Shown one piece after another: positions 1 through 9,637 of a DNA stretch of 64,000 nt (positions within the stretch are counted from its first letter, which is position 1; each line of letters begins with the position of its first letter). The notes under the pieces were generated by a model. The model saw nothing but the letters and a program-made list of their open reading frames with translations. It did not search any database and had not been told where the DNA came from. Both the position numbers and the translations under genes were made by a program. The DNA is from Acinetobacter sp. ANC 4910. Lineage in GTDB: Bacteria > Pseudomonadota > Gammaproteobacteria > Pseudomonadales > Moraxellaceae. Where the stretch lies: contig NZ_SJNT01000005.1 in the NCBI RefSeq assembly GCF_004331035.1, forward strand, positions 124,001 to 188,000, in the 5' to 3' direction.

Positions 1-1331
1 TTAAAAATCACTTCGAATTCAGGTTGAAGTAACAATTGTTGCGCCAAACGACTTGCCCCCACATCCCCCACCCCATTCCACAGGGTAAGAAAGCGCATCC
101 ACGCAATATCATCCAAAGGATTAGCAATCACACGCAATAAACTGAGTAAATCTTTGACATGTGCTGTTTCAAGCAGTTTCATCCCCCCAATAAAGCGATA
201 AGGGACATTAGCAGCAATACATGCTGCTTCAATATGCCGTGCAGCAAAGCTTGAGCGGACCAAGACCATATGATCCGACCATTTCTGCCCCTGCAAATAA
301 TGGCGCTCTTTAATATCAATGGCGATCCATTTGGCTTCATCAAACTCATTCGGGAAAATATGCATACGGGGTTTTACACCCTCGCCCCGATAGGCATCAA
401 GACGCTTGTCATATTGAATTTCAGATTGATCGAGCAACCAATTGGAGAGGTCTAAAATTTCTTGGGTGGAACGATAGTTTTGCTCAAGTTTAAACACTTG
501 GGCATTCGGCACACGCTCTTTAAAATGATGAATATTTTCAAAATCTGCCCCACGGAAGCCGTAGATGGATTGTGCATCATCGCCAACACAGAACAGACTG
601 ACTTGATCTTTCAGGGGTTCAAGCAATGCCCACTGTAAGGGATTGGTGTCCTGCATCTCATCCACCAGCATGTGCTTGCAGATGGATGCGACATAATCAA
701 CCAAGCCTTCAGATTGATCGAGTGCTGATGCTACAATCGCCAAAATATCATCATAGTCCAGAAAGCTACGCGCACGCTTGCGTGTCTCATACTCTTGCAT
801 GATCTTGGCAATTTGATCCTTAAATGCCAAATATTCAGGATGTTGCTTTTCTAAAGCATCACTCAATTTCTGGCGAGTATTGCGTGCAAAAGAATACAAA
901 TCACACAGCTCTTGTGGTTTAGGCAACTGATTGGGATTTTTCTTATCATCTTTTCCGCGAATCAGGCGGAACATCATCAGTTGATCATCCCGATCGATAA
1001 TCGAGAATTGCTCTAGACCAAAGGCTTTCGGTACACGGCGCAGCAGGTACATACAAAACGTATGAAAAGTCGATGCACGTAGTCCTTGAGCTTGCTCCCC
1101 CAAAGCCAACTCTACTCGGGCTACGATTTCACTGGCTGAACGACGAGTAAAAGTTAAAATCTGAATTTGGTTGGCGGGGATGCCTTGATCAATCAGGTAC
1201 GCAGCACGTGCCACAATGGTTTTGGTTTTGCCACAGCCAGCCCCTGCGAGCACCAGACTGTGTTGCGACGCAGTCGTGGCAGCTTGTTTTTGTTGCGGGT
1301 TTAATTCATCAATTAGGCTGGCTAAACTCAT
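1..1331 (-). CDS. UvrD/Rep-like ATP-dependent DNA helicase, 3' end cut by window edge
   Basis: About 443 N-terminal residues are visible. The frame is open to base 1 with no stop, so the gene runs out of the window. The start is the ATG at 1331-1329 (MSLASLIDEL). Superfamily 1 helicase motifs appear in order: Walker A AGAGCGKT at about residues 29-36, TFTRRSA (motif Ia), ASTFHTF, the motif II core VDEMQD, and then GDDAQSIYGFRGA and LEQNYRST. The Walker A carries Cys where most UvrD/Rep proteins have Ser. It should unwind DNA 3'-5' in repair or restart, but I cannot separate Rep, UvrD and an Acinetobacter-specific paralogue from this half. The family call is safe; the paralogue is open. Confidence 0.88.
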   Translation of the reverse strand, partial: MSLASLIDELNPQQKQAATTASQHSLVLAGAGCGKTKTIVARAAYLIDQGIPANQIQILTFTRRSASEIVARVELALGEQAQGLRASTFHTFCMYLLRRVPKAFGLEQFSIIDRDDQLMMFRLIRGKDDKKNPNQLPKPQELCDLYSFARNTRQKLSDALEKQHPEYLAFKDQIAKIMQEYETRKRARSFLDYDDILAIVASALDQSEGLVDYVASICKHMLVDEMQDTNPLQWALLEPLKDQVSLFCVGDDAQSIYGFRGADFENIHHFKERVPNAQVFKLEQNYRSTQEILDLSNWLLDQSEIQYDKRLDAYRGEGVKPRMHIFPNEFDEAKWIAIDIKERHYLQGQKWSDHMVLVRSSFAARHIEAACIAANVPYRFIGGMKLLETAHVKDLLSLLRVIANPLDDIAWMRFLTLWNGVGDVGASRLAQQLLLQPEFEVIF

Positions 1332-1742
1332 AATGTCTCATCGTACTGGGGAGATGGCTAGTTTAACAGAGCTATAGATGAATTATGAATTTTAGCCGGA
1401 TGATCATGGCATCGTTTGATCTATAAAAAATGAGCCGATCAAAATAAATCATTACAGATCAATAATGACCATGACAATAGAATGAGCATTTTTTAAATCA
1501 AAGCAATTTAAATCAACCAAAATGTCTGGATTTAATTTATAAAATCTATCCCGACGGATACGCCGATTTTTAATTTCAGAAAAAATTTGATACGAGACAA
1601 AACAGCATGGATGCCATTCGTTGGATTGGGGTATAGGGACATATCCTCAATCCAACAAAGGATTTTTGTTAGTTTTTATCCTTGAAAAGTAAGGTATTCC
1701 CTATACAAAAAGTATTTAAATTCATTGAGAATAATGTGATTG
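1332..1742. other. Intergenic region with a dispersed hairpin repeat
   Basis: This gene-free stretch holds the helicase promoter region at its left end and a dispersed hairpin repeat at about 1606-1710, listed separately. The rest is AT-rich and I recognise no gene in it. Confidence 0.6.
1606..1710. repeat. Dispersed hairpin repeat, copy 1
   Basis: An imperfect inverted repeat (TTGGATTG at 1621-1628 pairing with CAATCCAA at 1648-1655) is followed by a conserved tail containing GGATTTTTGTTA and AAAAGTAAGG. A second copy with the same layout lies at 48535-48639. Stem bases differ between the copies but pairing is kept (TTGGATTG/CAATCCAA against TTGGGTG/CACCCAA), as expected for a repeat whose hairpin is under selection. 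Confidence 0.65.
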
Positions 1743-2885
1743 TTAGGGCGTTAGGGCTAAGATCCTAGCAACATTCTGACAGGTTCTTTCCAAATTTTTC
1801 TCTCCATTTTCTAAAGCTGCTTGCAAATCACAAGCACCATCCATAATACCGAAAATCGCAGTAAAACCTGCTGCATGAAGTTCTTCTACGCCCTGACCCA
1901 CATAGCCTGCACAAGCAATCACAGGTTTATTCAATCTTTTGGCAACTTGTGCGACACCATAGGGTGTTTTGCCAAATTTGGTTTGAAAATCTATGCCGCC
2001 TTCACCTGTAAAGACGTAATCTGCCCGTTCAATTTTTTCAATCAATCGTGTTTCTTCTATCACAATGTCTACGCCTGAACGGATTTTTGCCCCAGCAAAT
2101 GCCATTAAGCCAAAACCCAAGCCACCTGCTGCACCCGCGCCAGCAACATGAGCATAGTCCACCTGAAGTTGCGACGTAACCAAACCAGCAAAATACTTTA
2201 GGTTCTGATCTAATTGCTCCACCATAGTTGGATTTGCCCCTTTCTGTGGAGCAAATACGTAAGCCGCACCGTGTTCACCATAGAGCGGATTATTCACATC
2301 ACTGGCAATCAGCATCTCCACTTGTGCCAATCGAGTATCTAAATTCGATAAATCCATCTGGCTAATCTGATGTAATTGCCCGCCACCCTGAACCACCTCT
2401 TTTCCAGCAACATCTAAAAATCGGACACTAAGTGCTTGAGCCATACCCATGCCTGCATCATTGGTGACACTCCCACCAAGTCCAACAATAATTTTTGTCA
2501 CACCCTGATCAAGTGCTAGTTTGATCATTTCTCCTGTCCCAAAGGTTGATGTTAAAGCTGGATTTCGCTCTGAAGGCTCCAGTAAATGAATGCCATTGGC
2601 TTTCGCCATCTCAATCACAGCCGTTCGACCTTCATCAATTAAGCCAAAATACGTCTCGACTTTCTGTTCGGTGAAAGGACCCGACACGCTACAGTTCACT
2701 ATCTCACCGTGTGCAGCAGCAACCAAAGCATCCACCGTTCCCTCACCCCCATCCGCCATCGGGACATGAATATATTCAGCATCTGGAAAAACTCGCTGTA
2801 AGCCACGTTGCATGGCTTGGCAAGCCTGTGGTGCGGTCATACTTTCTTTAAACGAGTCAGGGGCAAGCACAAATGTTTTAGGCAT
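1743..2885 (-). CDS. Glycerate kinase (GarK/GlxK family)
   Basis: The product phosphorylates D-glycerate with ATP in glyoxylate/glycerate metabolism. The N-terminus FVLAPDSFKESMTA and the later LGGSVTNDAGMGMAQAL are diagnostic of the bacterial glycerate kinase family, and about 380 residues is the family length. I chose the ATG at 2885, which puts APDSF close to the N-terminus as in GarK. An in-frame TTG at 2903 would add six residues but has no better ribosome site. The gene stands alone, with no tartronate semialdehyde reductase or glyoxylate carboligase next to it, so its pathway partner is elsewhere. Confidence 0.9.
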   Translation of the reverse strand: MPKTFVLAPDSFKESMTAPQACQAMQRGLQRVFPDAEYIHVPMADGGEGTVDALVAAAHGEIVNCSVSGPFTEQKVETYFGLIDEGRTAVIEMAKANGIHLLEPSERNPALTSTFGTGEMIKLALDQGVTKIIVGLGGSVTNDAGMGMAQALSVRFLDVAGKEVVQGGGQLHQISQMDLSNLDTRLAQVEMLIASDVNNPLYGEHGAAYVFAPQKGANPTMVEQLDQNLKYFAGLVTSQLQVDYAHVAGAGAAGGLGFGLMAFAGAKIRSGVDIVIEETRLIEKIERADYVFTGEGGIDFQTKFGKTPYGVAQVAKRLNKPVIACAGYVGQGVEELHAAGFTAIFGIMDGACDLQAALENGEKNLERTCQNVARILALTP

Positions 2886-2930
2886 AACTGTTCTATTTTT
2901 CAAGAAGGATTACACTCGATCATACGCAAT

Positions 2931-2955
2931 AAAAAAGAGCGCATATAGCGCTCTT
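2931..2955 (-). terminator. Intrinsic terminator of the HdeD-like gene
   Basis: An 8-bp stem, AAGAGCGC (2935-2942) pairing with GCGCTCTT (2948-2955), has a 5-nt loop. On the minus strand it is followed by a U run (A run on the plus strand at 2931-2936). Confidence 0.85.
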
Positions 2956-2976
2956 AATCATTTGAACCCACCTCAA

Positions 2977-3549
2977 TTACACATCTGCTGAACTCTTTGG
3001 CACTTCATGCTTAATATAAGAGGCCAAAGTTAAGTAATTGATGCCCTGAAATAGAATATCGATCGCCAGAAACATACCCAACACCCAAAATGGTGCTGTT
3101 GGTGACATCAAGATAATCACCCCTGTAATAAAGGTGAGAACTCCTGAAAACAGCGTCCAGCCCCAACCCGCCAAAGGCTTGAGTATAAAGGCATTAATAC
3201 TTCGGACAATTCCCGCAATCACCAAAAAGATGGCCAAGAAACTGGTCAATACAATGGCGGTTTTTACAGGGGTGGTAAAGGCATAATAGCCAGCGATCAG
3301 ATACAAAATAGCAAATGCAGCCCAAAGCCAACGATAGCCCCCTTCAAAAATTTTAAAAGCTGCAATAAAGTGGAGTACCCCACCCATCATCATGAATATG
3401 CCAAACAAATAAACTGCGGACAGCGTGGCAAATGGTAACGAGGCCAGCAACACCAGACCAAATACAGTCAGGAGTACACCTAAAGCCAAATACCATTTCC
3501 GATTTTCATGTAATTGATGACGAATAAGATCATTTCCAACTGTTTTCAT
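2977..3549 (-). CDS. HdeD family (DUF308) membrane protein
   Basis: A small polytopic inner-membrane protein of about 190 residues. It has six hydrophobic segments in pairs, a Trp/Gly-rich core and the motif pattern of the DUF308/HdeD family (FGIFMMMGGVLHFIAAF; AILYLIAGYYAF). In Escherichia coli HdeD is linked to acid resistance at high cell density; a role here is only inferred. The ATG at 3549 is preferred to a TTG at 3561. The gene is monocistronic with its own terminator. Confidence 0.85.
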   Translation of the reverse strand: MKTVGNDLIRHQLHENRKWYLALGVLLTVFGLVLLASLPFATLSAVYLFGIFMMMGGVLHFIAAFKIFEGGYRWLWAAFAILYLIAGYYAFTTPVKTAIVLTSFLAIFLVIAGIVRSINAFILKPLAGWGWTLFSGVLTFITGVIILMSPTAPFWVLGMFLAIDILFQGINYLTLASYIKHEVPKSSADV

Positions 3550-3683
3550 AGTTTTTCTCAAGTATTTACAATGGAATATAATTATTATGGTCTTTTTTTC
3601 ATCAAATGTCTGTTATCAATCTGCATCATTTTTATCCACAACAAGATCTCTTATTGTGGATAAAAGCAATTTTATACACAGCT

Positions 3684-4448
3684 TTATTTCATCCAACCAA
3701 TTTCCAGTGCTGTAATTTCATTGAGTATCGTATCGTCTAAATGATCTGGCATTTTGCTTTGCTCTAACGAAACAGGAATATGTCCAGCCATTAACTCGGC
3801 TTTGGCCTGAGGAAATAAAGGCTGTTGTTTCGGATAAGCATAGCCTTGTGGATAGAGCGGCTGGCCTGTCGCGACATCGTATTTATCGGTTGCACCAAAA
3901 GCATGTAATAGTTCATGCACCAAAACAATTTGATTTTGCTCGTTTTGCTTTTTACTGGCATACAAATTCACGGCACCAATACGACCTTTTTCCAAAGCAG
4001 TTGAATGTTTTAATGCATTTGTACGAGCGGGATCGTAATAATTTAAATACAGCGTGACCGCAGAAGCACCATCACTACGCTCATGCTGTTGCCAATCATA
4101 AAAGCGGAATTTGAGACTCCAGAGCATGATATCTAAGATGTTCGCCTGCTCAGGCACTTTCGGTGGTTTTTTCGTTAATTCACGCCCTAAGTTTAAATAG
4201 AGCTGTATCGGCTGGCCACGATAATGTGCCGACATTTGCTGTAAGTAAGGCTGCACAGCCGAAAAATCGCTCAAAGATAATTGTCGAATATATTGTTGCG
4301 TGCTGGCTTGGCCATCGGCATTGATTGGATGCAATAGTACGATGATGGGTTTATCCCAATTCTGATTTTGATCACGCCAAGCGTTGACTGCCACGATCAA
4401 CAAAATCAGTAATAGACATAAAATTCTAATTTTTTTCCACATTTTCAT
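3684..4448 (-). CDS. Membrane-anchored putative zinc metallopeptidase (HEXXHxxGxxD)
   Basis: I do not recognise the family by name. The 254-residue product begins with a basic stretch and one hydrophobic segment (about residues 7-22), so it is probably an inner-membrane-anchored periplasmic protein. Residues 178-188 read HELLHAFGATD, the zinc-binding HEXXH plus a GxxD extension like that of metzincin-type peptidases (two His ligands, a catalytic Glu and a third ligand after the Gly). Its substrate is unknown. It lies upstream of the Nudix gene's 3' end on the same strand but is separately spaced. The protease call rests on this one motif. Confidence 0.6.
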   Translation of the reverse strand: MKMWKKIRILCLLLILLIVAVNAWRDQNQNWDKPIIVLLHPINADGQASTQQYIRQLSLSDFSAVQPYLQQMSAHYRGQPIQLYLNLGRELTKKPPKVPEQANILDIMLWSLKFRFYDWQQHERSDGASAVTLYLNYYDPARTNALKHSTALEKGRIGAVNLYASKKQNEQNQIVLVHELLHAFGATDKYDVATGQPLYPQGYAYPKQQPLFPQAKAELMAGHIPVSLEQSKMPDHLDDTILNEITALEIGWMK

Positions 4449-4492
4449 CTCAAACTTTTTTCTTTAATTTTATATGAATAACAACTTGCTGA

Positions 4493-4939
4493 TTAGATGA
4501 TTCTTAATAGTTCTAACGGTGACTGTACTGCAAAGTTATCCCACACAAAATCATAAAGTCTTCTCTGATTGGAAAATACGGCCAAAGTTTTAGCTTCAGA
4601 TAAGCTGCACCATCGATATTCAGTATGTTCATGATTCAATAAAACAGCTTGGTTTTCAGTACAAAAGCCAACAAATGCAGGAATCATTTCAATCACATTC
4701 AAACTCGGTTCATAAAATTGCTCTAAATAATCCGCACTAAACAAGCGCTGCACCTGAATTTCTGTTTCTTCTTGAATTTCACGTAAAATCGCTTGGCTTG
4801 CAGTTTCACCTTCTTCCACTTTGCCTGCGATGTGGCACCAAAAATTGCCTTTTACCCGCTTCATCAACAAGATTTTAAGCTCACCCTCAATTTCTGACAG
4901 TAAAACTGCCGACACAACAATAGAACGAATTGGAATCAT
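4493..4939 (-). CDS. Nudix hydrolase, NudB-like
   Basis: A 148-residue one-domain Nudix protein. The box starts at GKVEEGETASQAILREIQEE and keeps the metal-binding REXXEE core, but the usual Gly after EE is Glu. E. coli NudB (dihydroneopterin triphosphate pyrophosphatase, folate pathway) likewise lacks that Gly, has a similar box and is about 150 residues. Substrate assignment to dihydroneopterin triphosphate is an inference. It lies just downstream of topA on the same strand, separated by the topA terminator. Confidence 0.8.
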   Translation of the reverse strand: MIPIRSIVVSAVLLSEIEGELKILLMKRVKGNFWCHIAGKVEEGETASQAILREIQEETEIQVQRLFSADYLEQFYEPSLNVIEMIPAFVGFCTENQAVLLNHEHTEYRWCSLSEAKTLAVFSNQRRLYDFVWDNFAVQSPLELLRII

Positions 4940-4982
4940 GCATTTACCTCAATTTAGTTGTCTTTATTAAAATGCATCATAT

Positions 4983-5009
4983 AAAAAATGCCCACCGAAG
5001 TGAGCATTT
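4983..5009 (-). terminator. topA intrinsic terminator
   Basis: On the minus strand AAATGCTCAC pairs with GTGGGCATTT (one G-U pair) around a TTCG tetraloop and is followed by a T run, 20 bases after the topA stop. Confidence 0.9.
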
Positions 5010-5029
5010 ATATTCAATACCTTAAGCGA

Positions 5030-7675
5030 TTAAGCCTCAACCCATTTTCCATCTTGGAAAACCAAAGACCATTTGGTTTGTTTCCCTTCTGGCGTTTCCG
5101 AACCAATATATTGTGCTTGGTTTTTACGGCTAAATTTCACCAAGGTTGGATTGCCTTCTGGGTCTACATCGGGTGCCTGCAAAATAAACTGATACTTCGG
5201 ATCAAGTTGATCAGCAACACTCCGAAGTTCCGAAACTTTAGGTGCACGTGTTTCACGTACTTTAGGGAACTTACTTGCTGCCAAGAATAGACCTGCCGCT
5301 CCATCACGCAGAACAAAAAAGTCATCATGCTTGGTCGAGCGTAAGTGTTCCATCTTAATGGGGTCTACACGTGGAGGTGCAGGCTGACCGCTTTTCAAGA
5401 CTTTGCGGGTGTTGTCACAGCTCATGCAAGCAAAGTACGGTCCAAAACGTCCCGTCTTCAGTTGCATTTCACCATCACATTTGTCACATGGAATGGTTGG
5501 GCCATCATAGCCCTTAATCTTAAACTCGCCTTCTTCCAGCTCAAAGCCAGCGCAATCAGGATTGTTACCACAAACATGCAGTTTGCGACCACCATCAATC
5601 ACGTAGCTGTCCATTGCTGTTGCACAGATCGGGCAACGCTTTTTCGACATCAAGTCTGCTGTTTCTGCTGCATCATCATCAGACAATGCTGCTAATGATT
5701 CAACCGGCGTTAAGTTCAAAGTACCTTTACAGCGCTCTTTCGGCGGCAAGTTATAGCCTGAACACCCTAAGAAGACACCGGTAGTCCCGGTACGAATCTG
5801 CATTGGTCGAGAACATTCTGGACAATGTACCGCATCCACTTCTACAGGTTGATTGCGGCGCATACCACCTTCACCTTGTGCATTGGTCAGACGCGTTTTG
5901 AAATCGCCATAGAAGCTGTCAAGCAACTCTTTCCAGTTACGTTCACCATCGGCCACTTTATCCAGCTGACCTTCTAAGTCCGCGGTAAAGTCATAGTTCA
6001 TCAGGTTATTGAAACTTTCATCCAAGCGATCAGTGACAATCTCGCCCATTTTTTCTGCATATAGACGACGGTTTTCCAGTTTCACATAACCACGGTCTTG
6101 AATGGTCGAAATAATCGCAGCGTAAGTTGATGGTCGCCCAATGCCCTTTTTCTCAAGCTCTTTCACCAATGACGCTTCAGTAAAACGTGCAGGTGGCTTA
6201 GTAAAGTGCTGTGATGGATCGAGTTTTTCCAGATTCAATACCTCACCCACTTTCACCGCAGGCAAGAGCACATCATCATCGGATTTGTTTTGACCACGGA
6301 CTTTGGTAAAGCCGTCAAATACCAAAGTACGACCTTTGGCTTTCAGTTCAACACCATTGGCATCGACCAAAATTGTGGAAGATAGATATTCGGCTGGTGT
6401 CATCTGACACGCCACAAATTGGCGCCAAATCAAATCATATAAACGTTGTGCATCACGTTCTACCCCCACCAAACTATCGCCTTTTAAGCCGACATTGGAT
6501 GGACGAATCGCTTCATGCGCTTCTTGTGCACCCGCTTTATTGCCATAACGATTTGGCTTCGCAGGTATATATTTTTGACCAAACTCAGTCTCAATATGGT
6601 GACGCACCATATTGACCGCATCGTCACTTAAAAAGGTCGAGTCGGTACGCATATAGGTAATGAAACCTGCTTCGTACAAACGTTGCGCCAACATCATGGT
6701 TTTCTTCACTGAAAAACCTAAACGTGTGCTCGCAGCTTGTTGTAAAGTCGAGGTGATATACGGCGCACTCGGATTTACCTTGGTCGGTTTATCTTCACGT
6801 GCTGAAACTTTGTAATCTGCATCTTTCAAAATTTTCAATAAAGCATCAGTTTCTGCTTTATTGCGTAATTTGAGCGCCTTACCTGCTTGCTTTACCGCCT
6901 CTAAACGAATCTCATCGCTCGAAGATTTAGTATCTGCAAACACTTGCCAATATTCTTCAGGAATGAAGGCACGAATTTCACGCTCACGTTCTACCACCAG
7001 TTTGACTGCTACAGACTGTACTCGTCCTGCGGATAGACCACGCGCAATTTTTTCCCACAATAAAGGAGAAATCATAAAGCCAACCACGCGGTCTAGAAAA
7101 CGGCGTGCCTGTTGGGCATTGACTTTATTGGTGTCTAAACGTGCTGGATGCTTAAAGGCTTCTTGAATGGCATTTTTGGTAATTTCGTTAAACACGACAC
7201 GTTGATAACGTGAATCGTCACCGCCAATCACTTCTTTTAAATGCCAAGCAATCGCTTCCCCTTCACGGTCCAAGTCCGTTGCGAGATAAACTTCATCGAC
7301 TTGAGATGCCAGTTTTTTTAATTCAGCCACTACATTTTCTTTGCCTGGAAGCACTTCATAGTGTGCCTTCCAGTCATGTTCAGGATCAACCCCCATACGG
7401 TTGACCAAGGCTTGTTGTGCTTTTTCAGCCTTTTGTACTTCGGTCAGTTTGGTTCGAGTTGCTGTGGTTTTTTTATCCGCAGTTTTACCTGAACCACCCG
7501 TCGGCAAGTCACGCACATGACCTACAGAGGATTTTACAATGTAATTTGGGCCTAAATATTTGTTGATTGTTTTCGCTTTTGCAGGCGACTCCACAATCAC
7601 TAAGGCACGTTTATTCCCAGCATCAGAAGCTTTTGCTGTTGTGCTTTTGGATGTGGATCGAGGAGCATTCGCCAT
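5030..7675 (-). CDS. topA: DNA topoisomerase I
   Basis: A type IA topoisomerase of 881 residues that relaxes negative supercoils. The Toprim domain starts with [14 protein letters not shown] (about residues 24-37), with the acidic DLDREGE at 134-140. The active-site tyrosine is Tyr341 in [10 protein letters not shown]. The C-terminal third has paired-cysteine zinc-ribbon modules ([24 protein letters not shown]). The N-terminus carries a Ser/Thr/Lys-rich extension of about 20 residues. It is expected to be essential or nearly so. Confidence 0.98.
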   Translation of the reverse strand: MANAPRSTSKSTTAKASDAGNKRALVIVESPAKAKTINKYLGPNYIVKSSVGHVRDLPTGGSGKTADKKTTATRTKLTEVQKAEKAQQALVNRMGVDPEHDWKAHYEVLPGKENVVAELKKLASQVDEVYLATDLDREGEAIAWHLKEVIGGDDSRYQRVVFNEITKNAIQEAFKHPARLDTNKVNAQQARRFLDRVVGFMISPLLWEKIARGLSAGRVQSVAVKLVVEREREIRAFIPEEYWQVFADTKSSSDEIRLEAVKQAGKALKLRNKAETDALLKILKDADYKVSAREDKPTKVNPSAPYITSTLQQAASTRLGFSVKKTMMLAQRLYEAGFITYMRTDSTFLSDDAVNMVRHHIETEFGQKYIPAKPNRYGNKAGAQEAHEAIRPSNVGLKGDSLVGVERDAQRLYDLIWRQFVACQMTPAEYLSSTILVDANGVELKAKGRTLVFDGFTKVRGQNKSDDDVLLPAVKVGEVLNLEKLDPSQHFTKPPARFTEASLVKELEKKGIGRPSTYAAIISTIQDRGYVKLENRRLYAEKMGEIVTDRLDESFNNLMNYDFTADLEGQLDKVADGERNWKELLDSFYGDFKTRLTNAQGEGGMRRNQPVEVDAVHCPECSRPMQIRTGTTGVFLGCSGYNLPPKERCKGTLNLTPVESLAALSDDDAAETADLMSKKRCPICATAMDSYVIDGGRKLHVCGNNPDCAGFELEEGEFKIKGYDGPTIPCDKCDGEMQLKTGRFGPYFACMSCDNTRKVLKSGQPAPPRVDPIKMEHLRSTKHDDFFVLRDGAAGLFLAASKFPKVRETRAPKVSELRSVADQLDPKYQFILQAPDVDPEGNPTLVKFSRKNQAQYIGSETPEGKQTKWSLVFQDGKWVEA

Positions 7676-7711
7676 AGTTAACCGTTTTTCCTATTTCAGT
7701 AAATCTTAAAA

Positions 7712-8161
7712 TTAAAGTTCAGCCAAAGCATGTAAATATGCTTTGATATCTTCTAATTGGGTTGCTTTTAAATCAGCTTCTTCATCCCAATAGAGTCCTA
7801 CACAGTTTGCCTGCATATCAATAGCATAAATGCCCTTTAATGCAATTGGAAAATTATTAAATTTTTCATCACCATGCACGACCTTGAGCTGTTGATCTTC
7901 AACACGGGCGCGCATCAGCGGCAAACGTGCATCTGGAATCAGGACACTATAATAAGCAACCATACTGGCACGATTTGAAGATGCCAACGGAATTTTAGTC
8001 CAATCTGGTGCTGCCACTAAGCGCGGGTGTAACCCCATTTTTCGTGCTTTTTCGCGCATTAAGCCCAATGCTTTTTCTCGAGGGCTAACACGGAGTCCCA
8101 AAATTGACCCGAGCACAAATACAATAATGACAACAGCAACCCAAATTCCTGTATTTTCCAT
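7712..8161 (-). CDS. Hypothetical single-pass membrane protein
   Basis: I do not recognise the family. The 149-residue product starts with one strongly hydrophobic segment (about residues 7-23) followed by a basic stretch and a soluble domain of about 120 residues with no catalytic motif I can see. It lies between topA and the PIN-like gene on the same strand, with gaps of 36 and 70 bases, so cotranscription is possible. Codon use resembles the neighbours and it looks like a real gene. Confidence 0.7.
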   Translation of the reverse strand: MENTGIWVAVVIIVFVLGSILGLRVSPREKALGLMREKARKMGLHPRLVAAPDWTKIPLASSNRASMVAYYSVLIPDARLPLMRARVEDQQLKVVHGDEKFNNFPIALKGIYAIDMQANCVGLYWDEEADLKATQLEDIKAYLHALAEL

Positions 8162-8231
8162 AGCAAAACCTTTTTTGTCTTTTATTAGAGTTGCATAAGC
8201 ACAATATAAAACGCAAGTTGGAACGATGAAA

Positions 8232-9224
8232 TTAATTTAGGAACATTTCATGACTATATAAGACTTCATGTCCGTTCCAGTAAATATAACCTTTTTCAAT
8301 CAACTCTTTGAGTAACAAACGCACATCCGCTTTAGGAAACATTTGCTCTAATAAATCACGTAAGGCGTAGATGTCTTTCGGCTTATCATTTTTCAATTCG
8401 CGTAGTTTTTTCGCCACTTCAAGCTGGACAGGATCAATTTTTCCAAAATCTTTAAACAAAGCATCTTGTGCTTGTTGCACGTCTGGTTCCGCAGAGGGTA
8501 ATTCGGCCGAACTCTGTAACTGCTCTACTGCTTGCGCTAGATTGGTTGGGGTCAGCAACTCAGCTTGGTCTTGTTCAAGATGTAGCTGCGCCCACTGCTT
8601 TAATACTTTCTTACGAAAATTAATCTGTTCATCATAACGTTTCACAATTTTGAGATTAATCAACATGCCCACTAAGTGCTGCGCTTTCTCTGGCACCACT
8701 TGCAAGATATTCATCACCGAGTTTTTTAATGAATCAATGGTATTCGGTTTACCTGACATATTTGCCAAAGCATCGCAGTATTGCTTGACCAACTGCAAAT
8801 AAGGTTTGCTTTGAATAACGGACAAACTCGGGATTTTGTATTTGGGTTTGCTGATTTCAGCCGCATCTTGAATTTGAATCAAGCTACAAGTCAGTGCCGA
8901 ACCACGCATCAACTCGATTAAAACAGCACTGGTTTTTGCTGCCGATATCACTTCGACATGCGTATCGGGTTCGAGTAAAGCCATTAACTGCCCCACTACA
9001 ACGGCATATTCAAATTCTTTCTCTTTGGCTTGAGCGGTTTCCAAAATCACCACTTGCCCTGTATTGACCCACATCGCAAATTCAGTCAGATCTTCCAACG
9101 TATATGCAAACTGCCCGTTGCAATTAAACAAATACAAGGTCGGATAATGCTGTACCAGATCGCGCAGCATCTTTGCCGTTGGCATATTATTTTCTAGATC
9201 GAACAAAACCGCTTTAGCAGACAT
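8232..9224 (-). CDS. PIN/NYN-like nuclease-fold protein with C-terminal winged-helix-like segment
   Basis: The 330-residue product opens with SAKAVLFDLENN, where a hydrophobic strand ends in acidic and Asn residues, as in PIN/NYN-type nuclease folds. Alternating strands and helices follow to about residue 130. The last 60 residues (around KDIYALRDLLEQMFPKADV and GYIYWNGHEVLY) look like a small winged-helix module. I start at the ATG at 9224 so the DxEN strand is N-terminal; a TTG at 9281 in frame would add 19 polar residues. Function is unknown; an RNA-directed role is a guess from the fold. Confidence 0.6.
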   Translation of the reverse strand: MSAKAVLFDLENNMPTAKMLRDLVQHYPTLYLFNCNGQFAYTLEDLTEFAMWVNTGQVVILETAQAKEKEFEYAVVVGQLMALLEPDTHVEVISAAKTSAVLIELMRGSALTCSLIQIQDAAEISKPKYKIPSLSVIQSKPYLQLVKQYCDALANMSGKPNTIDSLKNSVMNILQVVPEKAQHLVGMLINLKIVKRYDEQINFRKKVLKQWAQLHLEQDQAELLTPTNLAQAVEQLQSSAELPSAEPDVQQAQDALFKDFGKIDPVQLEVAKKLRELKNDKPKDIYALRDLLEQMFPKADVRLLLKELIEKGYIYWNGHEVLYSHEMFLN

Positions 9225-9358
9225 AAATACAGAATCATGAGAGATAAGCAAAGAGCGTGCATTAGAACGGGAAGCGGGCAAAAGGTCAAGCCTTGCCCAT
9301 CGTTCCCTTGTTTGAAATGTATAGGATTAAAGCATGCCACTCAAAGCTTCAAACTCGA

Positions 9359-9604
9359 TCAATAGTGCGGCGGTATATTGCTTAAAGGATCAAAAGCTTC
9401 GATGCCTTCAGATAAATCCGCAGATTCCACACGTTGATAAAGAAACTGCATTTGTTTTTTTAAATCAGCAATTTCGGCATGTTGACGAATCACTTGTTCA
9501 TTTAACTGTTCAACTAAATCATCTAAAAATGCAATTCGGACTTGCAAATCTTCAATGGGTGCGGACAATGACGCCTGATTATCTAGATTTTGTTGCTTAG
9601 TCAT
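9359..9604 (-). CDS. slyX: SlyX family coiled-coil protein
   Basis: An 81-residue protein that is almost entirely a heptad-pattern coiled coil (about residues 18-62), ending in the SlyX hallmark PPHY. SlyX has no established biochemical function. It is divergent from uup; only 33 bases separate the two start codons, and the uup ribosome site lies in that gap. Confidence 0.88.
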   Translation of the reverse strand: MTKQQNLDNQASLSAPIEDLQVRIAFLDDLVEQLNEQVIRQHAEIADLKKQMQFLYQRVESADLSEGIEAFDPLSNIPPHY

Positions 9605-9637
9605 TCAAAGTCCTCATTTGAGATTTCAGGAAACATT

